The notes under the pieces were generated by a model. It was not told where the DNA came from. It saw nothing but the letters and a program-made list of their open reading frames with translations, and did not search any database. From Bacteroidales bacterium (GTDB taxonomy: Bacteria; Bacteroidota; Bacteroidia; Bacteroidales; JAADGE01), in contig JAIORQ010000114.1 of the NCBI GenBank assembly GCA_021108035.1, positions 1 to 34,030 on the forward strand: DNA of 34,030 bases, read 5' to 3'. Position numbers and translations under genes: made by a program. Positions 25,179-32,232 of the stretch are shown piece by piece (position 1 is the first letter of the stretch; each line of letters starts with the position of its first letter).

Positions 25179-25934
25179 TTATTGCTTAAGAAGAGCATCT
25201 TTAATAATTTTCGCCCATATTGAATAACCTTTTTCATTCATATGAAGTTCATCTCTTGTGAAAATATCTCTTCTGATTTCTCCCATATCATCATACATAT
25301 CATGAGTAATATCAATATAGTGAAGATTAGATTTCTCATTGCAATAATCTTCGATGTACATATTTGCTATTAACAATTTGTCTATGTATTTTTCTCTTGA
25401 CGGTGACGGTTTTATTGAAATAAAGTAAATATGTGTGTTTGGAATATATTTTTCTGTTAATCTTACAAATAATTTGAAAGTTGATAATACAACATCCAGA
25501 TTTAAAAAAGAAGCTGTAATATCATTATCTCCTTCATATAATACAATTGATGAAGGTTCATAAGGAATAACTATCCGGTTAAAATAATATATGGCTTCTG
25601 ACATAGTTGAACCGCCAAATCCTCTGTTGATAACAGGAATAGGATACATATCTTTTTTAAGACTTGTCCATTTTCTGATAGTAGAACTTCCCAAGAATAA
25701 TACTTGCCCTTTTTTATATCCGTTTAATGAATCTGTTCTTTCATATTTGAGAATATCAGATTCATATCTGTTAAGAAAAGTCGTATCAAGATAATGCGAC
25801 ATTTCTTTCATATAAAAAATCGAATCTTCCTTTATTCTGTACTCACGATTATCAATATTTTGATTGTCGTTTGATTGCCCGTTTGAGTTACAGGCAAATA
25901 TGAATGTTATTAATATGAATAATAAGTTTTTCAA
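25179..25934 (-). CDS. SGNH/GDSL-family hydrolase lipoprotein
   Basis: An esterase-like SGNH hydrolase, exported and probably lipid-anchored: the signal peptide KNLLFILITFIFACNS has a lipobox with Cys15. Block I is VLFLGSSTIRKW (Ser83/84 nucleophile), block II NRGFGGSTMSEA, block III YEGDNDI (Asn137), and block V RDELHMNEKGY with the catalytic Asp-His pair. The start codon is TTG at 25934; no ATG lies nearby in frame, and a promoter element sits 18 bp upstream, which supports it. Substrate unknown; this type often deacetylates or de-esterifies carbohydrates. It appears to be a single-gene unit. Confidence 0.85.
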   Translation of the reverse strand: MKNLLFILITFIFACNSNGQSNDNQNIDNREYRIKEDSIFYMKEMSHYLDTTFLNRYESDILKYERTDSLNGYKKGQVLFLGSSTIRKWTSLKKDMYPIPVINRGFGGSTMSEAIYYFNRIVIPYEPSSIVLYEGDNDITASFLNLDVVLSTFKLFVRLTEKYIPNTHIYFISIKPSPSREKYIDKLLIANMYIEDYCNEKSNLHYIDITHDMYDDMGEIRRDIFTRDELHMNEKGYSIWAKIIKDALLKQ

Positions 25935-25951
25935 AACTGTATGTTTTTTTA

Positions 25952-25959
25952 CAAATATA
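25952..25959 (-). promoter_or_regulatory. -7 element before the SGNH hydrolase gene
   Basis: The minus strand reads TATATTTG, a full TAnnTTTG match, 18 bp before the TTG start at 25934. Confidence 0.5.
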
Positions 25960-25985
25960 TTTGGTTTTTTATTTAATACCCTTAA

Positions 25986-26330
25986 CTAAATTATTCGGAT
26001 ATTTTGTTCGGTTGCAACTACAAACTTATTTTCAAGTAAATGAGCATAATACTCTAAAATTTGTGAAAGAAGATAAATTTTATTTTCTGATGTTTCTTTT
26101 TTCATTCTTAACAGAATTATACCTTTATGAAGTAAATTTTTACGAAATACAAGCTCACCAAAATCCTTATCATTAGTAATAATAATATAATCTTCCTTAT
26201 ATGCTTTATTCAGTATTTGGCGATCACTAATTCCGGGGCTTTCATCATATACAGAAAATACTTGATAAGATTTAGTTTGAAGCCAATGAGCAACATTAGG
26301 ACCTGTACATTCATCAACTATAAACTTCAT
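25986..26330 (-). CDS. DUF5615 PIN-like toxin
   Basis: A 114-residue protein of the DUF5615/Mut7-C-like PIN group, the likely toxin of a type II pair. Acidic residues that would bind metal are Asp7 and Glu8 in FIVDECTGPNV and Asp55/Asp57 in IITNDKDFGEL; KGIILLRMKKE follows as in the family. The gene overlaps the end of the DUF433 gene by 17 bp, so it is translated with it. RNase activity is expected from the fold but has rarely been shown for this family. Confidence 0.82.
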   Translation of the reverse strand: MKFIVDECTGPNVAHWLQTKSYQVFSVYDESPGISDRQILNKAYKEDYIIITNDKDFGELVFRKNLLHKGIILLRMKKETSENKIYLLSQILEYYAHLLENKFVVATEQNIRII

Positions 26331-26574
26331 CAGTAGAAGAGTTTATGGGATAAAACATATTACTGTCAATGGTTTCAGCAGCATACATTATACAAGCCAA
26401 AATGTCATCTTTAGTAAGTTTATTATATTCACTCATAATTTGACTGATGCTGACACCTTGAGCTAAAAGTTTCAGAATAAATTGCACACTCAATCGAGTC
26501 CCTCTAATAACAGGTTTCCCTGCAAGAATTTCAGTATTAATTTCTATTCTGTTATCAAAAAGTTGTGTTTTCAT
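26314..26574 (-). CDS. DUF433 antitoxin
   Basis: An 86-residue DUF433 protein, the usual partner of DUF5615 toxins. Signatures are RIEINTEILAGKPVIRGTRL and FILKLLAQGVSISQIMSEYN, predicted to form a winged or homeodomain-like HTH, then KDDILACIMYAAE. It is the first gene of the operon and probably represses its own promoter at 26596-26603. The pair sits in an otherwise housekeeping region, divergent from the phosphomutase gene. Confidence 0.85.
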   Translation of the reverse strand: MKTQLFDNRIEINTEILAGKPVIRGTRLSVQFILKLLAQGVSISQIMSEYNKLTKDDILACIMYAAETIDSNMFYPINSSTDEVYS

Positions 26575-26595
26575 AGTTATACTGTATATATATTA

Positions 26596-26603
26596 CAAAA
26601 TTA
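26596..26603 (-). promoter_or_regulatory. -7 element before the DUF433/DUF5615 operon
   Basis: The minus strand reads TAATTTTG, 21 bp before the DUF433 ATG, followed by an alternating TA run that could serve as an operator. Confidence 0.45.
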
Positions 26604-26645
26604 TAAAAACTTGTAGCCGAAAGCAACTTTTTGCAGTTTATTTAA

Positions 26646-26653
26646 TATTTTTG
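26646..26653 (+). promoter_or_regulatory. -7 element before the phosphomutase gene
   Basis: TATTTTTG fits TAnnTTTG and lies 20 bp before the ATG at 26674. TTTG at 26630-26633 is nearer than the usual -33 position. Confidence 0.4.
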
Positions 26654-26673
26654 TTTAATAAAAATTTATTCAA

Positions 26674-28071
26674 ATGACTTTAATTAAATCAGTATCAGGT
26701 ATAAGAGGTACAATCGGCGGAAAACCGGGTGATAATTTAACACCGATTGATGTTGTAAAATTTACATCAGCTTATATTTATTTAATGCAAAAACGCTTAA
26801 AAAAAACAAAATTAAAAATTATAGTCGGGCGGGATGCCAGATTATCGGGTCCGCAGGTATTGAATTTGGTATTAGGAACATTATCCGGAATGGGTGCAGA
26901 TGCTGTAAATATTGGATTAGCAACAACACCTACAACCGAAATTGCCGTAACTGAAGAAAACGCAGACGGCGGAATAATTCTGACTGCAAGTCATAATCCT
27001 AAACAATGGAATGCTTTAAAATTATTAAATGAAAAAGGTGAATTTTTATCAGCAAATGACGGAAAGGAATTGTTAAATTATGTAGAGAATGAATTTGATG
27101 AAATTGAATATGCTCCAATAAATCTAATAGGAAAAGTTATTGAAAAAGACTATTTGCAAAGACATATTGAATTAATTTTAAAGAATGAGTATGTAGATAT
27201 TGAAATTATAAAAAAGGCAAACTTCAGGATTGTAATTGATGCTGTAAACTCAGTAGGAGGGATTGCAATTCCGGCTTTGTTAGAAGCACTTGGTGTAAAA
27301 AATATTATTAAGTTATATTGTGAACCGACAGGTGAGTTCCCTCATAATCCGGAACCTTTGCCGGAAAACTTAACTGAAATTTCTAAAGTAATTAAAGAAC
27401 AAAAAGCAGATGTAGGCTTCGTTGTAGATCCGGATGTTGATCGTCTGGCAATTGTTAATGAAGACGGAACTATGTTCGGAGAAGAATATACTTTGGTGGC
27501 AGTTGCTGATTATATATTATCTCAAAAAATCGGCAATACTGTATCAAATTTATCGTCAACACGTGCTTTAAGAGATGTTACGGAAAAATACGGTGCAAAC
27601 TATTCTGCATCAGCAGTAGGAGAAGTTAATGTAGTTGAAGAAATGAAACGAGTAAATGCCGTTATCGGAGGTGAAGGAAACGGCGGAGTTATTTTTCCCG
27701 AATTACATTACGGAAGGGATTCTTTAATTGGTATTGCCCTGTTTTTAAGTCATTTAGCAAAGTCCGGTAAGACTTGTACCGAGCTGAGGGCAATATATCC
27801 TGAATATCATATAAAAAAAAATAAAATACAATTAACACCCGATATTGATGTTGACAGAATCTTAAGCAAAGTTGAGGATACTTATAAACTTAAAAAAGAT
27901 GTAACAGTTTCAACAGTTGACGGAGTTAAGTTGGATATGACAGAAGGGTGGGTGCATTTAAGAAAATCAAATACCGAACCGATTATTCGTATTTACGCTG
28001 AAAGTTCAAGCCCTGAAAAAGCTGAGGAATTTGCAGAAATGATAATGAAAGCAGTTAAAGAATTTTTATAA
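26674..28071 (+). CDS. glmM: Phosphoglucosamine mutase / phosphomannomutase family
   Basis: An alpha-D-phosphohexomutase, most likely making glucosamine-1-phosphate for UDP-GlcNAc and cell-wall synthesis. The phosphoserine loop is TASHNPKQWNALKLL with Ser106; the metal loop is DPDVDRLAIVNEDG; the sugar-binding GGEGNGGVIFPELHYGRDS and the C-terminal phosphate-binding RKSNTEPIIRIYAES are present. The 465-residue length is normal. Bacteroidota often carry one such gene serving as GlmM, but a mannose specificity cannot be excluded by eye. Its stop codon directly adjoins a MITE-like hairpin. Confidence 0.88.
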   Translation: MTLIKSVSGIRGTIGGKPGDNLTPIDVVKFTSAYIYLMQKRLKKTKLKIIVGRDARLSGPQVLNLVLGTLSGMGADAVNIGLATTPTTEIAVTEENADGGIILTASHNPKQWNALKLLNEKGEFLSANDGKELLNYVENEFDEIEYAPINLIGKVIEKDYLQRHIELILKNEYVDIEIIKKANFRIVIDAVNSVGGIAIPALLEALGVKNIIKLYCEPTGEFPHNPEPLPENLTEISKVIKEQKADVGFVVDPDVDRLAIVNEDGTMFGEEYTLVAVADYILSQKIGNTVSNLSSTRALRDVTEKYGANYSASAVGEVNVVEEMKRVNAVIGGEGNGGVIFPELHYGRDSLIGIALFLSHLAKSGKTCTELRAIYPEYHIKKNKIQLTPDIDVDRILSKVEDTYKLKKDVTVSTVDGVKLDMTEGWVHLRKSNTEPIIRIYAESSSPEKAEEFAEMIMKAVKEFL

Positions 28072-28192
28072 GGGAACCTCTAAAAATCCAAATCTCTGCG
28101 TTATACAAAATTTGCAAAACTCTCATTTACAAGAGTAAACTCAAGCTTTGAAAATTTTGAAAGCCTTGATATTTTAATTTTTAGAGATTACC
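28072..28192. mobile_element. MITE-like hairpin element, 121 bp
   Basis: The two ends, GGGAACCTCTAAAAAT (28072-28087) and ATTTTTAGAGATTACC (28177-28192), are inverted repeats with 14 of 16 pairs. The complementarity continues inward, with CAAAATTT and AAATTTTG in matching places, so nearly the entire element folds into one imperfect stem. It has no coding capacity. It begins at the first base after the phosphomutase stop codon. No clear target-site duplication is seen. It could be a non-autonomous derivative of a DDE-type insertion sequence, or a large terminator. Confidence 0.65.
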
Positions 28193-28225
28193 ATTAACAG
28201 TTTGCATCAAATTTATTATTCAACC

Positions 28226-29038
28226 ATGACATTAAAATCAGTAATCATTGATCTTGACGGAACCTTATTAAATGATGAACGAAAAGTCGGAGAAAAGGAT
28301 TTGAAAACCTTATACAAACTCGGGAAAAAAGGTGTTGTGCGAGTTATTGCTACCGGGCGTTCGCTGTTCAGTTTTTCTGAAGTTATTCCCGAAGATTTTC
28401 CTATTGATCATTTAATTATTGTTGCCGGGGGCGGAACAATTGATTTTAAAACAAAAAAGCTGACTCAATCTCATTTTATTGCAAAAAATGAAGTTCAAGA
28501 AATTGTTTTAAAATTAGATGCTTTAAAAGTCGATTATCAAGTAAGGGCAAAAATTCCCGAGAGCCATAAATATTATTACAGACAGTATTCTGAAGAAAAT
28601 CCGGATTTTGTACGTTTAAATACAATCTATAAGGAGCATGTAAAGAAATTGAACAAGATTAATGAATTGGAAGATGCAGCAAGAATTATTGTTATTGCAC
28701 AAAATACAGATATTGTAAAGATTATTGAAGATGAATTTAAGGACTACAGCATTATACGAGCAACATCACCTATTGATAATAAATCGGTATGGATGGAGAT
28801 TTATCCTGAAGGTGTAAATAAAGGCAGTGCTGTTAAGAATCTTTGCATCGACTTAAATATTAATCTTGCAGATACTATAGGAATAGGAAATGATTATAAC
28901 GATATTCATTTTTTGGATATTGTAAACAAAAGTTATATTGTTTCTAATGCTCCGGCTGATTTAAAACAAAAATATCAAACTGTTAATTCAAATAACCGGA
29001 ACCCGTTATCTTATGTAATGAACGGAACTGAATTTTAA
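28226..29038 (+). CDS. HAD-superfamily Cof-type phosphatase
   Basis: A cytoplasmic phosphatase of the Cof/YbiV subfamily, acting on sugar phosphates or similar small molecules. Motif I is VIIDLDGTLLND (Asp9, Asp11), motif II RVIATGRSLFSF, and motif IV GIGNDYNDIHFLD; the cap domain lies between about residues 85 and 190, with a basic Lys in PEGVNKGSAVKNL (motif III). The start ATG at 28226 gives MTLKSVIIDLDG; the frame also runs back to a TTG at 28202. The 270-residue length fits. Substrate unknown. Confidence 0.9.
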   Translation: MTLKSVIIDLDGTLLNDERKVGEKDLKTLYKLGKKGVVRVIATGRSLFSFSEVIPEDFPIDHLIIVAGGGTIDFKTKKLTQSHFIAKNEVQEIVLKLDALKVDYQVRAKIPESHKYYYRQYSEENPDFVRLNTIYKEHVKKLNKINELEDAARIIVIAQNTDIVKIIEDEFKDYSIIRATSPIDNKSVWMEIYPEGVNKGSAVKNLCIDLNINLADTIGIGNDYNDIHFLDIVNKSYIVSNAPADLKQKYQTVNSNNRNPLSYVMNGTEF

Positions 29039-29064
29039 TTTTTAGTTTTGAAACGAAAATTTAT

Positions 29065-29072
29065 TAATTTTG
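29065..29072 (+). promoter_or_regulatory. -7 element before the TPR lipoprotein gene
   Basis: TAATTTTG matches TAnnTTTG; TTTG at 29047-29050 may be the -33 element with a short 14-bp spacer. The ATG follows 35 bp later. Confidence 0.45.
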
Positions 29073-29107
29073 TAATTGTGCAGTAACAAAAACAAAAAAT
29101 ATATATT

Positions 29108-29980
29108 ATGAGAAAATTAATGACATTTATTCTGTTAACAGTAATAATAACTTCTTGCGGACAGACAGCCCAAGAATATTTTGACAACGGACTTAAAAAT
29201 CAAAACAAACATGACTTCAAAGAAGCTCTGTCTGATTACAGCAAAGCAATAGAACTAAAAGAGACATTTATTGAGGCTTATTATAACAGAGCATTAGTTT
29301 ATTTAAACTTGGACAAACACAAAGAAGCGAAGTCTGATCTTGATAAAGTAATAGAGATAAATGAGAGCTTTTCAAATGCTCTTATTACCAGAGGATTAAT
29401 ACATGTCGTATTAGAAGATAAAGAAGCATGTTGCAGAGATTTTCAAAGAGCAAAGGAGATCGGAGATACAGCAGCGAACAGATTACTCGCACAATATTGC
29501 GAGAACAAGCAACAGACAAAGGAATCATTTGTGCTTCATTGGCCGGAAGACGAAAATTGGAAAATTGCCGGCAATCAAGAAAATAATGAAATGATATTTG
29601 TTGAGTTGTTAAAAAATGACGAGACATTTGATAATTGGACAGAGATAGGAACAATGCAAACAATTAAAGGTATGATAAACATTCCTTTAGACGAACTTAT
29701 GAATGATTTGCACGAAAATGCAAAACAAAATTGCCCAAAAGCTGTCTTAACTCCTATTGAAAAGGGTGAAAATGAAGAATTTCCGTGGATTATTTTTACT
29801 GTTGAGTGTGACTTTTATAAAAATATCAAGGCAGCAGAATCTCACTTTTATTATCTTGTGCAAGGCAATAAATCATTATATATAAATTTTATCGGAATAA
29901 AAACGGCAAAAATTTCCAATGATAAGAAAAAGAAATGGAATAAATTTTTTAAAAGCGGAAAAATTGTTAATGTAAAATAG
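29108..29980 (+). CDS. TPR-repeat lipoprotein
   Basis: An envelope lipoprotein (lipobox IITSC, Cys17) with about three tetratricopeptide repeats at residues 20-125: EYFDNGLKNQNKHDFKEALS, AYYNRALVYLNLDKHKEAKS and the degenerate unit with ALITRGLIHVVLEDKEACCR. The C-terminal 150 residues form a separate domain (FVLHWPEDENWKIAGNQENN onward) that I do not recognise. TPRs usually mount protein partners. It is the last backbone gene before the cassette-like region; the first dispersed-repeat copy begins about 80 bp after its stop. Confidence 0.82.
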   Translation: MRKLMTFILLTVIITSCGQTAQEYFDNGLKNQNKHDFKEALSDYSKAIELKETFIEAYYNRALVYLNLDKHKEAKSDLDKVIEINESFSNALITRGLIHVVLEDKEACCRDFQRAKEIGDTAANRLLAQYCENKQQTKESFVLHWPEDENWKIAGNQENNEMIFVELLKNDETFDNWTEIGTMQTIKGMINIPLDELMNDLHENAKQNCPKAVLTPIEKGENEEFPWIIFTVECDFYKNIKAAESHFYYLVQGNKSLYINFIGIKTAKISNDKKKKWNKFFKSGKIVNVK

Positions 29981-30058
29981 AGTATAATATGCTGTTAATA
30001 AATTAATTTGGAGAATTTAGGGGGACTTGGTATATTTGAGAAAATATTTTTTAAATAC

Positions 30059-30192
30059 AAATAAACAATTTCGCATAATGCGGATATATACGTAACTTTT
30101 TTAATTACGTAAATATGCCAAGCACGTTAACACAAATGTTATGATGCAATTAAGAATAAAAGTTTTATTTAAAAAAGCAAACAAGAAAACCT
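30059..30192 (+). repeat. Dispersed repeat, proximal copy (cassette-start/attC-like)
   Basis: It matches the reverse complement of 1-140, perfectly over 30129-30192. The 100% block covers 55 bases downstream and 9 upstream of GTTATGATGC (30138); the flank further upstream has diverged. Such a sharp change of identity near the GTT is what recombination at that point would give. CGCAT-A-ATGCG (30072-30082) and ACGTAA...TTACGT (30090-30110) are local palindromes. Confidence 0.85.
30089..30147 (+). other. attC-like site 0
   Basis: The site runs from TACGTAAC (30089-30096) to GTTATGATGC (30138-30147). The outer words pair as CGTAAC/GTTATG with a G-T wobble; in the distal copy the pairing CATAAC/GTTATG is exact. 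Inside, TTACGT and ACGTTAA can pair with a bulge. Weaker than the following sites. Confidence 0.45.
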
Positions 30193-30700
30193 GACTGAAA
30201 ATTTCAATTTCGGACTGGTGAGTAAAAAAAAAGTCTGTAATATTTAAGAGACGAGGAATATTTTCGGCACAGACAAAAAAGTTATCTGCGAGATAAGATT
30301 TTTTGATTTTTTTCCGGCAAACATTCCGGCAGTTTGCGAAAGACAGATTTACGGAAAATGCAGAATTATAAACCCGCAAAATTTGTATTTATGAATGTGA
30401 TTTTTTAATAAATGACAGTCCGGCTTTTAAGATTGCAATAATTTTGCTGACCGGGCAGCAGAAAAAATCAAAACCATAACCTGCATTATCACAGGTATTT
30501 GCAAGCTCGAATAAAGGATGACGATTTGAAAAAAGCACATAACACGAGCTAAAAAATCATGCGGTAATCGCAAACTGAAAACAAGAGCAAGTAACCGGCA
30601 CCGCAAAAATTTGAATTTATAAAACAAAAGATAAGGCAAAATTTTTGCTATATTGCAAACTGAAAATTTTTCGGTTATAAAGCACGCTTTTTAGCCAATC
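30138..30700 (+). other. Cassette 0: gene-less unit in the 746-bp non-coding gap
   Basis: No plus-strand frame of useful length exists between the TPR gene and the CBASS genes. The minus-strand frames there (66 to 92 codons) have the look of chance ORFs, rich in Phe, Leu and Cys. The unit begins GTTATGATGC and near its end has GCACATAAC (30535-30543), which is the reverse complement of the beginning apart from one missing base. It holds several small hairpins: GCAAAC/GTTTGC around 30317, GCTG/CAGC around 30447 and CCTG/CAGG around 30481. A structured RNA, a promoter or leader, or a decayed cassette are all possible. Confidence 0.45.
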
Positions 30701-30710
30701 GTTGTGTGTA
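30536..30710 (+). other. attC-like site A
   Basis: CACATAAC (30536-30543), 4 nt, GCTAAAAA (30548-30555), a long variable middle, TTTTTAGC (30688-30695), 5 nt, GTTGTGTGTA (30701-30710). The inner 8-bp stem is exact; the outer words pair at 7 of 8 positions. The 4/5-nt spacer asymmetry is the same as in site B and resembles the R''-L''-L'-R' layout of integron attC sites with an extra-helical base. Confidence 0.6.
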
Positions 30711-30726
30711 ATGAAAAAGAAATAAA

Positions 30727-31605
30727 ATGAGTGTAGCTTCAAATTTTGAAACATTTTGTAAAAGCTTGTTAATTGGTACAGAAATGCGCTCGACAATTTC
30801 AACTCGTTACTTAACAATATGCAAAAGGCTCAATAAAGACTTCTGGGATATGGATACTGATACAGGAGGTCGATACGTTGGCTCATATGGACGAAATACT
30901 GCAAATAGCTGGGTTAGCGATATTGACATGGTATTCGAATTACCATGGTCTGCTTATAACCAGTACAACGATTATCAAGGAAATGGGCAATCAGCATTAC
31001 TTCAAGCTGTAAAAAATTCTATAGCAACAACTTATCCTGCTACCACATTAAAAGGAGATGGTCAAATTGTAAAGATTAGTTTTTCTGATGATATGATTTT
31101 TGAAGTTCTTCCTGTTTTTAAAAACAAAGACGATTCATACACTTTTGCTGATTCTAATAATGGAGGAAGTTGGAAAGTAACTAATCCAGTTCCAGAAATT
31201 CAAACGATTTCAAATGGTAATATATTAACTAATTCAAATTTAAGAAGATTATGTAGAATGGTACGCTCTTGGAAATATTATTGTAATGTACCAATAAAAG
31301 GACTTTTAATAGACACACTTGCATATAGATTTTTAACTAATTGGAGTTATCGGGATAAGTCATATTTATATTACGATTGGATGAGTCGGGATTTTTTTGA
31401 ATATTTAAAAGACCAAAAAGAAGGTCAAACGACTTGGTACGCAATTGGTAGTCAGCAACCAATTTACAATTCAGAAAATTTTAGATATAAAGCAAAACAA
31501 GCATATAATAAATCATTTGAAGCAATTCAATATCAAACAGATAATATGGAATGGTCTTCTAAAAAAAAATGGAGAGATATTTATGGATACAGATACCCAG
31601 ATTAA
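30727..31605 (+). CDS. CBASS CD-NTase (SMODS-domain nucleotidyltransferase)
   Basis: A cGAS/DncV-like enzyme that makes a cyclic oligonucleotide alarm signal on phage infection. The polymerase-beta-type active site is VGSYGRNTANSWVSDIDMVF (Gly52-Ser53, Asp65, Asp67), with the third acidic residue Glu126 in IFEVLPVF. Further family blocks are GNGQSALLQAVKNSI, NNGGSWKVTNPVPEIQ, LRRLCRMVRSWKYYCNVPIK and LLIDTLAYRFL. The 292-residue length is normal for the SMODS proteins that travel with SLATT effectors. The ATG lies 16 bp after the cassette's opening word region. The next gene overlaps its end by 23 bp. No ubiquitin-like cap genes are present, so this is a minimal type I CBASS. The nucleotide product cannot be read from sequence. 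Confidence 0.9.
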   Translation: MSVASNFETFCKSLLIGTEMRSTISTRYLTICKRLNKDFWDMDTDTGGRYVGSYGRNTANSWVSDIDMVFELPWSAYNQYNDYQGNGQSALLQAVKNSIATTYPATTLKGDGQIVKISFSDDMIFEVLPVFKNKDDSYTFADSNNGGSWKVTNPVPEIQTISNGNILTNSNLRRLCRMVRSWKYYCNVPIKGLLIDTLAYRFLTNWSYRDKSYLYYDWMSRDFFEYLKDQKEGQTTWYAIGSQQPIYNSENFRYKAKQAYNKSFEAIQYQTDNMEWSSKKKWRDIYGYRYPD

Positions 31606-32152
31606 CATAATCGAAGCACAAATAAGAGATTGTTTTGGGCGTTCAGTATGGAGTCACAAAACTCAAGAGAAATGTGCTGATATTATTTCTGCACGTCATA
31701 ACGTGATTAAACTTATTCAAATCGGACTTTCTGCTCTAACAACGACTGGAGTTTTGATAGTTGTTTTTGGAGAAGATAAAATAATAGGAATAATCACAGC
31801 AGTTTTATCTGCAATTCTATTTGTAATTAATACCTACGTAAAAGGTCACGATTTAGGAGAAATAGCTCAAAAACATTCAGACTCTGCATCAGATTTATGG
31901 AATATTAGAGAAGAATATTTTTCATTACTAACAGACCTTAAATCAGGTATTTTAGATATAGATGAACTTGTTAAAAAGAGAGATTCACTTCGTGATAAAT
32001 TAAGTAATGTATATAAAGGAAGTCCAAGAACAATTAATAAAGCTTATACTGAAGCTACTAAAGCGCTCAAATTGAATGAGGAACTAACACTATCTGATAA
32101 AGAGATTAATTTGTTTCTTCCGAATGAACTAAAAAAAGTAGAAGTTGAATAA
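31583..32152 (+). CDS. SLATT-domain two-TM CBASS effector
   Basis: A 189-residue SLATT protein, the membrane-damaging effector switched on by the nucleotide of the adjacent CD-NTase. Two transmembrane helices lie at about residues 43-62 (IKLIQIGLSALTTTGVLIVV) and 66-85 (KIIGIITAVLSAILFVINTY). The N-terminal helix has IRDCFGRSVWSHKTQEKCAD and the C-terminal part is a charged coiled region with LGEIAQKHSDSASDLWNIRE. The ATG at 31583 (MDTDTQINIIEAQIRD) is preferred over the longer frame from 31445, since that extension only shadows the CD-NTase gene. The 23-bp overlap indicates coupled translation. Its stop is followed after 6 bp by the cassette's closing word. Confidence 0.88.
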   Translation: MDTDTQINIIEAQIRDCFGRSVWSHKTQEKCADIISARHNVIKLIQIGLSALTTTGVLIVVFGEDKIIGIITAVLSAILFVINTYVKGHDLGEIAQKHSDSASDLWNIREEYFSLLTDLKSGILDIDELVKKRDSLRDKLSNVYKGSPRTINKAYTEATKALKLNEELTLSDKEINLFLPNELKKVEVE

Positions 32153-32158
32153 AAACAC

Positions 32159-32216
32159 TACACACAACACAAAAATAAAAGGCATTAAAACGTCTTCTAT
32201 TTAAACCGTTGGCGAT
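32159..32216 (+). other. attC-like site B
   Basis: TACACACAAC (32159-32168), 4 nt, AAATAAAAGGC (32173-32183), 8-nt loop, GTCTTCTATTT (32192-32202), 5 nt, GTTGGCGAT (32208-32216). The inner arms pair at 9 of 11 positions, and one of the two exceptions is a G-T wobble. The left word is the exact reverse complement of the word that opens the CBASS cassette (30701-30710); the right word opens the next cassette. Confidence 0.65.
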
Positions 32217-32232
32217 AATAAAAAATGAATAA

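Noticed and set aside
30101-30817. Three minus-strand ORFs of 66-92 codons in the long non-coding gap
   Set aside because: Composition is Phe/Leu/Cys-rich and low in charged residues, as expected for the antisense of AT-rich DNA. They overlap the repeat, the palindromic sites and the CBASS start, and no family is recognised.
31445-31582. N-terminal extension of the SLATT protein
   Set aside because: The extension lies wholly within the CD-NTase gene in another frame. The ATG at 31583 gives the normal SLATT length and a typical 23-bp overlap.
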